64,000 nucleotides of DNA from contig NZ_QURN01000015.1 in NCBI RefSeq assembly GCF_003403035.1, positions 1 to 64,000 on the forward strand, read 5' to 3'. Positions 48,998 through 58,335 of this stretch are shown in pieces; position 1 is the stretch's first letter; each line of letters begins with the position of its first letter. Source of the stretch: Mesorhizobium denitrificans (GTDB lineage: Bacteria > Pseudomonadota > Alphaproteobacteria > Rhizobiales > Rhizobiaceae). Under the pieces are notes generated by a model, which searched no databases, was not told the DNA's origin, and saw nothing but the letters and a program-made list of their open reading frames with translations. The position numbers and the translations under genes were made by a program.

Positions 48998-50308
48998 TCA
49001 GCCGAGATACGGATAAAGTGGGAAGCGTCCGGTCAGTTTTTCGACCTTGGCCTTCACCGCCGCTTCGACCGATGCATTGCCCTCATCCGAGTTCGCAGCC
49101 TTCAAACCGTCGAGCACTTCAGAGATCAGTTTGCCGATCTCTCGGAACTCGGCTTGACCGAACCCGCGGGTGGTTCCAGCAGGCGTTCCGAGACGCACGC
49201 CGGAGGTTACGAACGGCTTTTCAGGGTCGAACGGGATACCATTCTTGTTGCAGGTGATGTTCGCGCGACCAAGGGCAGCTTCGGCACGCTTGCCGGTGGC
49301 ATTCTTGGGACGCAGATCGACCAGCATCAGATGGTTGTCGGTGCCGTTGGAAACGATGTCGAGGCCGGTTTCCTGCAAGGAGGAAGCAAGCGCTTTCGCA
49401 TTGGCAACGACGTTTTGAGCGTAAACCTTGAAATCAGGCTTCAAGGCTTCGCCGAAAGCAACGGCCTTGGCAGCGATGACGTGCATCAGGGGTCCGCCCT
49501 GCAAGCCGGGGAAAACTGCCGAATTGATCTTCTTGGCAATGTCCTCGTCATTGGTCAGCACCATGCCACCACGCGGACCGCGAAGGGACTTGTGGGTGGT
49601 GGTGGTGACGACATGCGCATGGGGCAGCGGCGACGGATGCTGACCACCGGCAACAAGACCAGCGATGTGAGCCATGTCGACCATCAGATAAGCGCCGATG
49701 GAATCGGCGATTTCGCGGAAGCGCTTCCAGTCCCAGATACGGGAATAGGCAGTGCCGCCAGCAAGGATGAGCTTCGGCTTGTGCTCGTGAGCGAGACGTT
49801 CGATTTTGTCCATGTCCAGCAGGTGGTCGTCCTCACGAACACCATAGGAAACAACCTTGAACCACTTGCCCGACATATTGACCGGCGAACCGTGGGTGAG
49901 GTGGCCGCCCGAATTGAGGTCGAGGCCCATGAAGGTATCACCCGGCTGGAGCAGCGCGAGAAACACGGCCTGATTCATCTGGCTGCCGGAGTTGGGCTGC
50001 ACATTGGCGAACTTGCAATCGAACAGCTTTTTCGCGCGGTCGATAGCCAGTTCCTCGGCAATGTCCACGAACTGGCAGCCGCCATAGTAGCGCTTGCCCG
50101 GATAACCCTCGGCATATTTGTTGGTCATGATCGACCCTTGCGCCTCAAGCACCGCGCGGGAAACGATGTTCTCCGACGCGATCAGCTCAATCTCATGACG
50201 CTGGCGACCGAGCTCCTTTCGGATCGCACCGAAAATCTCCGGATCGATTTCCTCAAGCGGAGCAGTGAAAAATGTATCGGCATTTGATGCCGCTTGCGCC
50301 TGTGACAT
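48998..50308 (-). CDS. glyA: Serine hydroxymethyltransferase
   Basis: PLP enzyme that converts serine and tetrahydrofolate to glycine and methylene-THF; 436 residues. The PLP lysine is in [16 protein letters not shown], and the N-terminal [10 protein letters not shown] is the family signature. It is the first gene of the glyA-nrdR-rib cluster, 186 bases upstream of nrdR, which may have its own promoter in that gap. Confidence 0.98.
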   Translation of the reverse strand: MSQAQAASNADTFFTAPLEEIDPEIFGAIRKELGRQRHEIELIASENIVSRAVLEAQGSIMTNKYAEGYPGKRYYGGCQFVDIAEELAIDRAKKLFDCKFANVQPNSGSQMNQAVFLALLQPGDTFMGLDLNSGGHLTHGSPVNMSGKWFKVVSYGVREDDHLLDMDKIERLAHEHKPKLILAGGTAYSRIWDWKRFREIADSIGAYLMVDMAHIAGLVAGGQHPSPLPHAHVVTTTTHKSLRGPRGGMVLTNDEDIAKKINSAVFPGLQGGPLMHVIAAKAVAFGEALKPDFKVYAQNVVANAKALASSLQETGLDIVSNGTDNHLMLVDLRPKNATGKRAEAALGRANITCNKNGIPFDPEKPFVTSGVRLGTPAGTTRGFGQAEFREIGKLISEVLDGLKAANSDEGNASVEAAVKAKVEKLTGRFPLYPYLG

Positions 50309-50418
50309 GTCGGCTCCCCTCTATAATGGTCGGGCAATGGGAATTGGTGCGCAATATCACGACCGGACAGTGAAAGTCACCGCCGCAATCCGAATTTTGC
50401 TGGCTCTTTTGCGACTGC

Positions 50419-52074
50419 CTATTTCAGCGGATTTTTCCGCCCGCCGTGCAGCGCCTGCTGCATTGTTATTTCAGACAGAATCTCGCGCATGGTGGTGTCG
50501 TTGATCTCGTCCCGCGCAGCAAGTTGCACAAGCACGGCGCGCTCCGCCACCAGCGCAGCCTGTTGCATCTCGGTCATGACCGGCGAAACAGTGCGAGCGG
50601 CAAGCGCACCCGCCTGCATGGAAATAATGCGCTGGCGATAAGTCGCGACGAGTTGCGCAGCGACCGACCGGCGCGCTTCGGCCTCCTCCACGCTATCGGT
50701 CGCCGTTTCGGCGAGCTCCTCGATTTTGGCAATTGCAGCCTCGGCCGCAGCAAGGCGCGCCGATCGCTCTTCATTCGCCAGAACATCCGAGCTTTCCAAC
50801 GGCATGTGACCAATAAGCGGCGGCAACGCCAGGCTGGCGATGATCATTGAGCAGATGATCACGCCCGCAGCGATATAAATAACGAGATCGCGCGCTGGGA
50901 ACGGCGTGCCATCCGGCATTGCAAGCGGCAGGGAGAGAATGCCGGCCAAAGTGATGGCACCGCGCACACCCGCAAATGCCATGACCAGCTTGCCCACATA
51001 ACTGAGACGCGGGCGATTGATACCCCGACGCTTCGCGATCCAAGCCCGAATATTCGAGGTTTGATCAATCCAGATGTACCGGATGAGAAGCAGGATAATC
51101 GTCAGAACTAAAACGGCCAGAAAAGGTTCAGGGCGCGAGCCATAAAGCGACAGTTCAGGCGGTGTGCGTCGTATTATCTCGGGCAACTGAAGCCCGAGAA
51201 GAATGAAGATCGCGCCGTTGAAAATGAAGGACAGCAACTCGGTCAAGGCAGCGTTTTGCATTCGCGCAGGCACGCTGAGCGGAAGATTGAGCGGCAAATG
51301 CCGCAGCGACAGCAGGCTCGAAACACCGAACGAAAGGCCAGCAGTGACGGACGCCAGAACACCGGACGCGTGGAAATATTCCGCCAGCAAATAGGCCGCG
51401 AAAGGCACCAGCATGACTAATACCACTTGCACTTGCGGCCGAACTTCGCCCACGCGCGCTACATAGGTGAGCAGCGCCGCTGTTCCCCAGAATACGAACA
51501 GCCCACAAAACACGCCGCCGGTCACGGCACCTACGAAACTGCCGGCAGTATCGACGAGGGAAAACTGTCCGGTAAGCGCGGCGGCAACTGCGTAACGGAA
51601 AATCACCAGGCCTGTCGCGTCATTGAGCAGCGACTCGCCTTCCAGCGCGTGAAACACGCGGGCCGATACGCGCTCTTTGTCCACAATCGCACTGACGGCA
51701 ACCGCATCCGTTGGCGACAGCACCGCGGCCAAGGCGAACGCGATTGGCAGCGGAACAGCCGGAATGAGCCAGTTGAGCGCGTAGCCGAACACAAGTGTGG
51801 TGATAAGTGAAAGGCCAAACGCAAGCCCAAGGATCGGGTACATCAGCTCGCGAAGTTCGCGCTTTGGCGCGAGATGCCCGTCAAGAAACAGCAGCGGAGG
51901 CACGAAAATGAGCATGAACAATTCCGGGTTCATGCTGATGTTCATGCCGCCCAGCGCTAGGATCACGCCGAGGATAATCTGGAGGATCGGAAGCGGAATT
52001 TTCACAAACCGGATCAACAGACCCGATACGGCCACCGTTAATAGTAGAACGAGGATTAGCGTGACTGTTGCCAT
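50419..52074 (-). CDS. Na+/H+ antiporter, CPA1 (NhaP) family
   Basis: A 551-residue protein with 12 predicted helices followed by a cytoplasmic helical tail of about 140 residues. The transport motifs are ALSPTDAVAVSAI and EGESLLNDATGLV; the Asp in NDATG is the cation site of the family. It exchanges Na+ or K+ for protons. The tail, rich in Ala, Glu and Arg, probably regulates pH response. Start ATG 52074. Confidence 0.9.
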   Translation of the reverse strand: MATVTLILVLLLTVAVSGLLIRFVKIPLPILQIILGVILALGGMNISMNPELFMLIFVPPLLFLDGHLAPKRELRELMYPILGLAFGLSLITTLVFGYALNWLIPAVPLPIAFALAAVLSPTDAVAVSAIVDKERVSARVFHALEGESLLNDATGLVIFRYAVAAALTGQFSLVDTAGSFVGAVTGGVFCGLFVFWGTAALLTYVARVGEVRPQVQVVLVMLVPFAAYLLAEYFHASGVLASVTAGLSFGVSSLLSLRHLPLNLPLSVPARMQNAALTELLSFIFNGAIFILLGLQLPEIIRRTPPELSLYGSRPEPFLAVLVLTIILLLIRYIWIDQTSNIRAWIAKRRGINRPRLSYVGKLVMAFAGVRGAITLAGILSLPLAMPDGTPFPARDLVIYIAAGVIICSMIIASLALPPLIGHMPLESSDVLANEERSARLAAAEAAIAKIEELAETATDSVEEAEARRSVAAQLVATYRQRIISMQAGALAARTVSPVMTEMQQAALVAERAVLVQLAARDEINDTTMREILSEITMQQALHGGRKNPLK

Positions 52075-52163
52075 GCTTCAAAACACTGCCTTTGCGGCAA
52101 GTTGAATGCACTACAGTTCTGTCGCGAAACGGGTGAATTTGCGAGCAAATTCTATTTGTCAGG

Positions 52164-53237
52164 CTACAGAGTGCGTTTCGCTCGGGCAATTCCATGCGCG
52201 ACGAGGCGATCGATGATTTCTGGATAGCTCACGCCGCTAGCGCCCATCACCTTGGAATACATGCTGATGTCGGTAAAACCGGGAATTGTGTTGAGTTCGT
52301 TGACGAAGATTCGTCCGTCGGCCGTGAGGAAGAAATCCGCTCGAGCCATGCCGTCGCAGCCAAGTGCGCTGAAGGCCCTTAGCGCAAGCGCGCGGACTTC
52401 ATCTTCGATCTCGTTCGAAATATCCGCAGGAACCATCAGCGCCGCACCATCTGCATCAATGTATTTGGCGTCGTAGGTGTAGAAGCCGTGGCTTAGCGCT
52501 GGTGCAATCTCTCCAGTCCTGGATACGAACAGACCGCCATGCTCGTCTTCCAAAACGGCGCATTCGATTTCGCGGCCTTGAATAAACTCTTCTGCGATTA
52601 GCTTGCTGTCATGGCGAAAGCCTTCCGCAAGCGCCGAATTGTAATCTGCTTCGCTCGAGACCTTGCTGACCCCCACCGAGGACCCTTGGCGCGCAGGCTT
52701 GATAAAAACCGGCAAGCCAAGCTTTTGCCGCAACTCATCGAATGTGGGCGAGGAATTGAGATAGATGGTGATGGAATTCGCGGAAGGTATACCCGCCTCG
52801 TTGAAAAGGCGTTTGGCGATATCCTTGTCGAGCGCGTTCGCGGAGCCGAGGATGCCGCAGCCAGCAAGTGGTAAGCCCGCCACTTCTGCCATACCCTGCA
52901 CCGCGCCGTCTTCTCCGTGGAGGCCATGCAAAACCGGAAACAGAATGTCGAGCTTCGGAAACGGGTGAGATATGCCCTCTTCTGAGACAGCTATCACCTC
53001 GCCACGTCCGCCCGCCAACAGACATAGCTGCGTCCCGCTGGACGGTTTCGCCGGAACACCTGCTTCGAAGCTGCTTAGCAGCCACCTGCCCTCGCGCGTA
53101 ACGTAAATGGGCACGACATCATATGCCTCCGGGGAAAGCGCGCTCATGACGTTGGTTGCAGACAGCACTGAAACATCATGCTCTGCCGATCGCCCCCCGA
53201 ACAGAACGCCAATGCGCAGCTTCTCACCTTCGGTCAC
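52164..53237 (-). CDS. ddl: D-alanine-D-alanine ligase, DdlA type
   Basis: ATP-grasp ligase of 357 residues that makes the D-Ala-D-Ala end of the peptidoglycan precursor. The N-terminal GVLFGGRSAEHDVSV, ATP-grasp KPARQGSSVGVSKV, and the omega-loop FYTYDAKYID are present, as is FVNELNTIPGFT near the end. The Tyr-containing omega loop indicates D-Ala rather than D-Lac specificity. GTG 53237 follows GGAGGAAAATTCTC. Two cell-wall genes therefore sit side by side (ldtP is upstream). Confidence 0.95.
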   Translation of the reverse strand: MTEGEKLRIGVLFGGRSAEHDVSVLSATNVMSALSPEAYDVVPIYVTREGRWLLSSFEAGVPAKPSSGTQLCLLAGGRGEVIAVSEEGISHPFPKLDILFPVLHGLHGEDGAVQGMAEVAGLPLAGCGILGSANALDKDIAKRLFNEAGIPSANSITIYLNSSPTFDELRQKLGLPVFIKPARQGSSVGVSKVSSEADYNSALAEGFRHDSKLIAEEFIQGREIECAVLEDEHGGLFVSRTGEIAPALSHGFYTYDAKYIDADGAALMVPADISNEIEDEVRALALRAFSALGCDGMARADFFLTADGRIFVNELNTIPGFTDISMYSKVMGASGVSYPEIIDRLVAHGIARAKRTL

Positions 53238-53273
53238 GAGAATTTTCCTCCACGGCAGGTGCGCGCAAAAGAA

Positions 53274-53304
53274 AAAAGCCGTCCAAACATTTCGAACGGC
53301 TTTT
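53274..53304 (-). terminator. Terminator after ldtP
   Basis: AAAAGCCGT...ACGGCTTTT with a 13-base loop. On the minus strand it is followed by TTTCTTTTGC, a good T tract. It lies between the ldtP stop (53321) and the ddl start, so ddl is transcribed separately. Confidence 0.75.
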
Positions 53305-53320
53305 CGTCAATTTCGAATAT

Positions 53321-54598
53321 TTAGAGTGCGGAAGTGATCTGCAACTCGTCAACACCGTCGCGGCCATAGATGTCGTCGCGGAACTGGACAACGCCCGGTC
53401 CGGTGGACCACGCCGAAATGTACAGGAAATGCACCGGAACCGGATCGGCAACCGCAATCGGGTGGTTCTCGCCAGCCTTGATCGCATCTTCGATCTGCTG
53501 GCGGCCCCAGCCCGGCGTATTCTTGAGAATCCATGTAACCAGATCGCGCACGTTCTGAACGCGCACACAGCCCGACGAGTCGAAACGCATCAGCTTGTTG
53601 AACAGGCTCTGCGACGGTGTATCGTGCATGTAGACGCCATCCGGCGACGGGAAGTTGATCTTGATCGATGCCATAGCGTTGATCTTGCCCGGATCCTGCC
53701 GCATGCGGTAACGCGCTGCGTCTTCCGTGCTCCAGTCAATTGACGTCGGCGGAATTTCCTGCCCGTCCGGCCCGATGATGTGGATGTTGTTGTCAGTCAG
53801 ATAATTCGGGTTCTTGCGCATCAGCGGAATGATGTCCTTGCGGATGATCGATTCCGGCGCGTTCCAATATGGATTGATGATGATCTCGTTGATCCGCGAG
53901 TTCACAATCGGGGTCTGACGATCGATCTTGCCGACGATAGCGGTGTGGCGAAGCACAACGCGACCATTATCGACCGCCTCGATCTGTGCTGCCGGAATAT
54001 TGACCAGCACGTAGCGCTGGCCGAGATCCGTCGTTGACTGCAAGCGAACCAGATTGGTTTCCAACTGGCCAAGACGAACCTGCGCAGAAATATTCATCGC
54101 AGCGAAAGTGTACTTGCCGGTAACGCCGTCTGCCGGAAGGCCATGACGCTTCTGGAAACGCTTGAGCGCGGCATCAACATATGTATCGAACGCAGAGGAG
54201 ACACCGGCTTCGCGCGCAAGATCACCCGACGCGATGAGCCGCTGGCGAAGCACCTGCACGTCTGGATCGTCAACACCAAGCTGGAGTTTCTTGGTGGCCG
54301 GAACCTGCGGCCAACCACCCTGGGAAGCAAGATTGCGATAATCGTTGATGGCCTGCTGGGTGTACGCAATCGTCTGCGGGGAGAAGATCGGCTGCGTGGT
54401 CGAAATCTTGCCCTGCTGGCCACTGGCCGAAACCTGGGCGTCAAACGTGTCATCCCAATTGCCCCGACGCGGCGAGGACAGTACATCGCTCAGGAAATCC
54501 TGCTCTTGTGCCTGCGCCATCGCGGCCTTTGCAACAGCCGAGAGCGCCAATGCGCCAGTCCCAGCAAGGAAAAACCGTCTGCTCTTATTCAAATCCAC
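53321..54598 (-). CDS. ldtP: Murein L,D-transpeptidase (LdtP-like)
   Basis: A 425-residue YkuD-family enzyme that forms meso-DAP crosslinks or attaches proteins to peptidoglycan. A Tat-like signal (KSRRFFLAGTGALALSAVAKAAMAQA) is followed by a peptidoglycan-binding domain (about 107-170) and the catalytic domain with His about 325 (YMHDT) and Cys about 344 (SSGCVRV). I start at GTG 54598, five bases after AGGTGG; another GTG is at 54607. The MarR-type gene upstream matches the LdtR regulator known to control ldtP in Liberibacter and Sinorhizobium. Confidence 0.87.
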   Translation of the reverse strand: MDLNKSRRFFLAGTGALALSAVAKAAMAQAQEQDFLSDVLSSPRRGNWDDTFDAQVSASGQQGKISTTQPIFSPQTIAYTQQAINDYRNLASQGGWPQVPATKKLQLGVDDPDVQVLRQRLIASGDLAREAGVSSAFDTYVDAALKRFQKRHGLPADGVTGKYTFAAMNISAQVRLGQLETNLVRLQSTTDLGQRYVLVNIPAAQIEAVDNGRVVLRHTAIVGKIDRQTPIVNSRINEIIINPYWNAPESIIRKDIIPLMRKNPNYLTDNNIHIIGPDGQEIPPTSIDWSTEDAARYRMRQDPGKINAMASIKINFPSPDGVYMHDTPSQSLFNKLMRFDSSGCVRVQNVRDLVTWILKNTPGWGRQQIEDAIKAGENHPIAVADPVPVHFLYISAWSTGPGVVQFRDDIYGRDGVDELQITSAL

Positions 54599-54923
54599 AG
54601 CGTCCACCTGTAACGAAATGTCGGTTGCCCGTTTTTAAAACGTCAACCTTAACATTGTTTCACCGCACGCCACCCATTAGACGACTGATATATTTGCCGT
54701 CGGGTCAATTGGCGCGATTTCCCTCAATGAAATCTCGGTATCCACGCGAATATGGCCTTAGTTTGGCCCGCTCAACCTACAATGACGTGAGAGCGGGCGT
54801 GAACGCGCAACTGGGCACCAGCGCGTGGCAATGCTGCATCACAAATGGCTGGATAAGGAAATGGCCTTGGGGCGCCTCGAAAGGCACCCCTTAGGCGACA
54901 AGAGATATGATGCGCGCGAGCGC
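54599..54923. other. Promoter region of ldtP and 3' region of ldtR
   Basis: This 325-base gap has no supported gene. An imperfect hairpin GGGGCGCCT-CGA-AAGGCACCCC at 54869-54890 follows the ldtR stop and may end its transcript. The rest, including an A/T-rich GTTTTTAAAACGTCAACCTTAAC stretch near 54630-54655, should hold the ldtP promoter and a possible LdtR operator, not identified. Confidence 0.4.
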
Positions 54924-55439
54924 TTACATGCGGTATGCGATGGTGTCGTTCCAGAAACGATCCAGACGCTGAAGGGCCCGGTTCATCTGCTTGAACTCAT
55001 CCTGATTGATGCCGCCGACCTGCTCGATGGAGCCGATGTGACGCTCGTAGAGCTTGCCGACCACCTCAGCGATGTCCTGCCCCTTCGGGGTGAGGCTTAT
55101 GCGGACCGAACGACGGTCAATGCGCGAGCGCTGATGATTTATGAAGTCTAGTTCGACTAGCTTCTTGAGATTGTAAGAAACGTTCGAGCCAAGATAGTAA
55201 CCGCGAGAACGCAACTCGCCCGCCGTCAGTTCTGCATTGCCAATGTTAAATAGCAGCAGCGCCTGAATGGCATTGATGTCTGAGCGACCAGCGCGGTCAA
55301 ACTCATCTTTGATAACGTCAAGCAAACGCCGATGAAGACGTTCAACAAGCTGAAGTGATTCCATGTATAGCGTGCGAATAGCCTCGCGGCGATCGCCAGA
55401 CGCGGGGGCGGGTGTCGCCGCCGGACGCGAGTTGATCAT
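54924..55439 (-). CDS. ldtR: MarR-family regulator, LdtR-like
   Basis: A 171-residue winged-helix regulator with a disordered Pro/Ala-rich N-terminus. The DNA-binding domain is ELTAGELRSRGYYLGSNVSYNLKKLVELDFI with the wing RSRIDRRSVRISLT. Its position directly upstream of an L,D-transpeptidase on the same strand fits LdtR, which activates ldtP and senses small molecules in related bacteria. Start ATG 55439. A CtrA-like box lies about 100 bases upstream. Confidence 0.86.
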   Translation of the reverse strand: MINSRPAATPAPASGDRREAIRTLYMESLQLVERLHRRLLDVIKDEFDRAGRSDINAIQALLLFNIGNAELTAGELRSRGYYLGSNVSYNLKKLVELDFINHQRSRIDRRSVRISLTPKGQDIAEVVGKLYERHIGSIEQVGGINQDEFKQMNRALQRLDRFWNDTIAYRM

Positions 55440-55540
55440 GGTTATTACCTTTCGTTTGTCGCCCGGTGGCTTTTTGTTTTTTGTGCCACCTTGCCCCGAA
55501 CGGTAACGGCCACCTTTAAAATTCGACTTAAACGCCAGCC

Positions 55541-55555
55541 TTAATAAAAGGTTAA
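55541..55555. promoter_or_regulatory. CtrA-type box upstream of ldtR
   Basis: TTAA-TAAAAGG-TTAA, or on the minus strand TTAACC-N5-TTAAG, matching the CtrA TTAA-N7-TTAA spacing exactly. It lies 102 bases upstream of the ldtR start and downstream of the DUF6163 stop. The surrounding region is A/T-rich, which raises the chance of a random match. Confidence 0.45.
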
Positions 55556-55626
55556 AGACCAGTGGTTTCTGAACATGGTTAAAAATTTGTACCGAAAATA
55601 TACTTTTTTAACTATTTGCCCGCGGG

Positions 55627-56052
55627 CTAGTCTTCCTGCGCTGCTTTACGCTCGCGATAAACAAGATACCAGAGCGCCGCATAGATGGTTATTGCCGCCG
55701 TATGTGCGATGACAATCGGTAGCCGATAGCCGAACATATGCGGATAGACGAGATACATCGTCGTTTCTGCCACGGCGCAGATAAACCACATCACGGCACC
55801 CCATGACGCGTTCATCCAAAGGCCGATAGCAGCGAACGGAAAGAACGCCGCGAGGCACACGCTCGCGACCTGCCAGTGGATCGGCATAAGGTCGAACCGC
55901 CACAACGAACCGGGATGAAAGCCGATCAGCCTGATCCAGTAAAGAACGCCGAACAGCAGGCAGTAGCCCGCAATGACACGCTGAAACCACATGAACGCCA
56001 GGTCTGCGCTGGACGGTTCAATGCTGGCGCGGCGTGTCGAGAACGCGTTCAA
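55627..56052 (-). CDS. DUF6163 membrane protein
   Basis: A 141-residue protein with four predicted transmembrane segments (from FMWFQRVIAGYCLLFGVLYWI to TAAITIYAALWYLVYR). This DUF6163-like family is confined largely to rhizobia and lies beside ldtR there. It begins at TTG 56052, overlapping the stop of the upstream hydrolase gene (TTGA). Function unknown. Confidence 0.8.
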   Translation of the reverse strand: MNAFSTRRASIEPSSADLAFMWFQRVIAGYCLLFGVLYWIRLIGFHPGSLWRFDLMPIHWQVASVCLAAFFPFAAIGLWMNASWGAVMWFICAVAETTMYLVYPHMFGYRLPIVIAHTAAITIYAALWYLVYRERKAAQED

Positions 56053-57104
56053 AAGGTCAAATCCCCACCAGGCAGCGGCGCGAAATAGGCTTCAACATCT
56101 GAATCCGAAACCTCCTTGATGGAGCCCGGCTTCCAATGTGGCTTGGAGCCCTTGTCCACGATTGCCGCGCGAATGCCCTCATAGAAATCATGCCCAGCCA
56201 GCATGCGGCTGACAATGCGAAATTCCATCCGCATGCAGTCTTCCATCGAGCGCGACAATCCCTGCGCAATTTCGTGGAAGGTTACGCGCATACTGGTCGG
56301 CGATTTCGTGCGCATGGTTGCGAGCAAACTATCAGCCTGCGTGTTGCCGGCGTTTTTCTCCAGCGCGGCGAAGATGCCATGCAGGCTGGTTTCGCCAAAC
56401 CATGTGTCGATCTTTTCCCACACATCACGCGGCGTTTCGCGCGGGGGCATGGTGAAGAAGTTGCGCAGCACGCCTTCGGCTTCACCATTGCGCGCCAGCA
56501 TCTCGAGCAAGGCACCGAGGTTTTCGGACTTGACGGGATGGGTCGCGAGCCCGGACCAAAGCGCATCACCCCATTTGACGCGCGTGCCGGTGAGGCCGAG
56601 ATACATGCCGAAATTATCGGCAAGGTCTGGCAGCAAATGGCTGCCGCCGACATCGGGGAAAAAGCCGATGCCGACTTCCGGCATGGCGAACTGAGCGTTT
56701 TCGGTGAGAACACGGTGCGAACCGTGGAACGAGACGCCGACACCGCCACCCATGACAATGCCATCGATAAGCGCGATGTATGGCTTGCGGAACCGCTCGA
56801 TCTGGCGATTCAGGCGATATTCGTCTGCGAAGAACTCGATGGGCGGATTTTCGCGGCCATTGTATATGGCCATGAGGTCGCCGCCTGCGGAGAACGCCCT
56901 GCCCTCGCCCTTGATGACGACCAACGCGACATTTGCCTCACGTTCCCAATGATGCAGAGCGGCCGACATGGCCTTTACCATGCGATGGTTCAAAGCGTTG
57001 AGCGCCTGCGGGCGTGTCATGGTTATGACGCCAGCGGCGCCCATATGCTCAAAGCGCACTTCGTCGCCACCGTCGAAATCCAGAACCTTGGCTTCAATTG
57101 CCAT
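56049..57104 (-). CDS. 3-hydroxyisobutyryl-CoA hydrolase/enoyl-CoA hydratase family
   Basis: A 351-residue crotonase-fold enzyme. The oxyanion hole glycines are in FSAGGDLMAIY and VMGGGVGVS, and PEVGIGFFPDVGGSHLLPDL is characteristic of the HIBCH subgroup, which hydrolyses 3-hydroxyisobutyryl-CoA in valine breakdown. Length (about 350) also fits HIBCH better than a simple hydratase (about 260). Start ATG 57104 with GGGGAGGCGTC upstream. The DUF6163 gene is coupled downstream. Confidence 0.88.
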   Translation of the reverse strand: MAIEAKVLDFDGGDEVRFEHMGAAGVITMTRPQALNALNHRMVKAMSAALHHWEREANVALVVIKGEGRAFSAGGDLMAIYNGRENPPIEFFADEYRLNRQIERFRKPYIALIDGIVMGGGVGVSFHGSHRVLTENAQFAMPEVGIGFFPDVGGSHLLPDLADNFGMYLGLTGTRVKWGDALWSGLATHPVKSENLGALLEMLARNGEAEGVLRNFFTMPPRETPRDVWEKIDTWFGETSLHGIFAALEKNAGNTQADSLLATMRTKSPTSMRVTFHEIAQGLSRSMEDCMRMEFRIVSRMLAGHDFYEGIRAAIVDKGSKPHWKPGSIKEVSDSDVEAYFAPLPGGDLTF

Positions 57105-57246
57105 GACGCCTCCCCAAAAACACAAGCTTGCGAGTTACGCGGAGGCGCATTGCACGTCAATGCCGCAGGGCGGCGGTGCGCCGCATTGGAGTGGACGCGC
57201 GCAACATGCTACAAGCCCCGACATTCAGCGAATGCCAGAGGCAGCC

Positions 57247-58281
57247 ATGAACAAGCACAGCCCCCTCAAGGCCGCAATCGGTGGCCGCAGCGTTGACGAG
57301 ATCACGGGATCGCGTCGGTTGCGCCGTATGCGCAAGGCGGATTGGTCGCGGCGGCTGGTGCAGGAAAATCACCTGAAGGTGGACGATCTGATCTGGCCGA
57401 TTTTTCTTGTGGACGGCGTGAATGTGCGCGAGCCGATTGACGCAATGCCGGGCGTCGAGCGCGTGAGCATCGATCTGGCGGTGAAGGAAGCAGAACGCGC
57501 GGCAAAGCTCGGTATTCCCGCACTCGCTACCTTTCCGCGCGTCGATGGCGCACGGAAGGATCTGACAGGCTCGCATATTCTGGACCCGGACAATCTTATC
57601 AACCGCGCCACACGCGCGATCAAGGAAGCCGTGCCGCAGATCGGCGTTATCACCGACGCAGCACTCGATCCGTTTACCGACCACGGCCATGACGGCATTT
57701 TGCGCAACGGCGTGATCGTGAACGACGAGACGGTTGAACAAGTTGCGGCGGCGGCAGTGATGCAGGCGGCCGCAGGCGCGGATATTATAGCGCCTTCGGA
57801 CATGATGGATGGGCGCATTGGCGCGATCCGTGACGCGCTCGACGCCGGCGGGTTTCAGGACGTTGCGATCATGTCCTACGCCACGAAATTCGCGTCGGCG
57901 TTTTATGGACCGTATCGCGAGGCAATCGGCACCAGCGGTCTGCTGAAAGGCGACAAGAAGACCTATTACCTGGACCCGGCAAATGCGGCGGAAGCGCTGC
58001 GCGAGGCCGAGCAGGATCTGGCGGAAGGCGCGGACATGCTGATGGTCAAGCCTGGCCTGCCCTATCTCGACATTATTCGCACGTTGAAGAATGAGTTTAA
58101 TGTGCCGATGTTCGCCTATCAGGTTTCCGGCGAATATTCGATGATCAAAGCAGCAGCGGCGAATGGCTGGATCGACGGCGAGCGCGCCATGATGGAAAGT
58201 CTGCTGGGATTCAAGCGCGCGGGCTGCGATGGAATTTTGACCTATTTCGCGCCGCAAGCAGCCAAGCTTCTTACCGCTTGA
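57247..58281 (+). CDS. hemB: Porphobilinogen synthase, zinc-independent type
   Basis: Condenses two 5-aminolevulinates into porphobilinogen; 344 residues. Active-site lysines are Lys214 (MSYATKFASAFYGP) and Lys268 (MLMVKPGLPYLD). The region that holds three zinc cysteines in animal and yeast enzymes reads DAALDPFTDHGHDG here (137-150) with no Cys, so this is the Mg2+/K+-dependent type seen in Bradyrhizobium and Pseudomonas. Start ATG 57247. Confidence 0.97.
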   Translation: MNKHSPLKAAIGGRSVDEITGSRRLRRMRKADWSRRLVQENHLKVDDLIWPIFLVDGVNVREPIDAMPGVERVSIDLAVKEAERAAKLGIPALATFPRVDGARKDLTGSHILDPDNLINRATRAIKEAVPQIGVITDAALDPFTDHGHDGILRNGVIVNDETVEQVAAAAVMQAAAGADIIAPSDMMDGRIGAIRDALDAGGFQDVAIMSYATKFASAFYGPYREAIGTSGLLKGDKKTYYLDPANAAEALREAEQDLAEGADMLMVKPGLPYLDIIRTLKNEFNVPMFAYQVSGEYSMIKAAAANGWIDGERAMMESLLGFKRAGCDGILTYFAPQAAKLLTA

Positions 58282-58335
58282 ACACGCGGGCAAAATTCCC
58301 ATCTATTCGGCATGAACCGACTGGAGAGCCTGCCG

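Noticed and set aside
54508-54894. Plus-strand frames across the ldtP start and ldtP-ldtR spacer
   Set aside because: They overlap the ldtP coding sequence in antisense and lack any domain or ribosome site.
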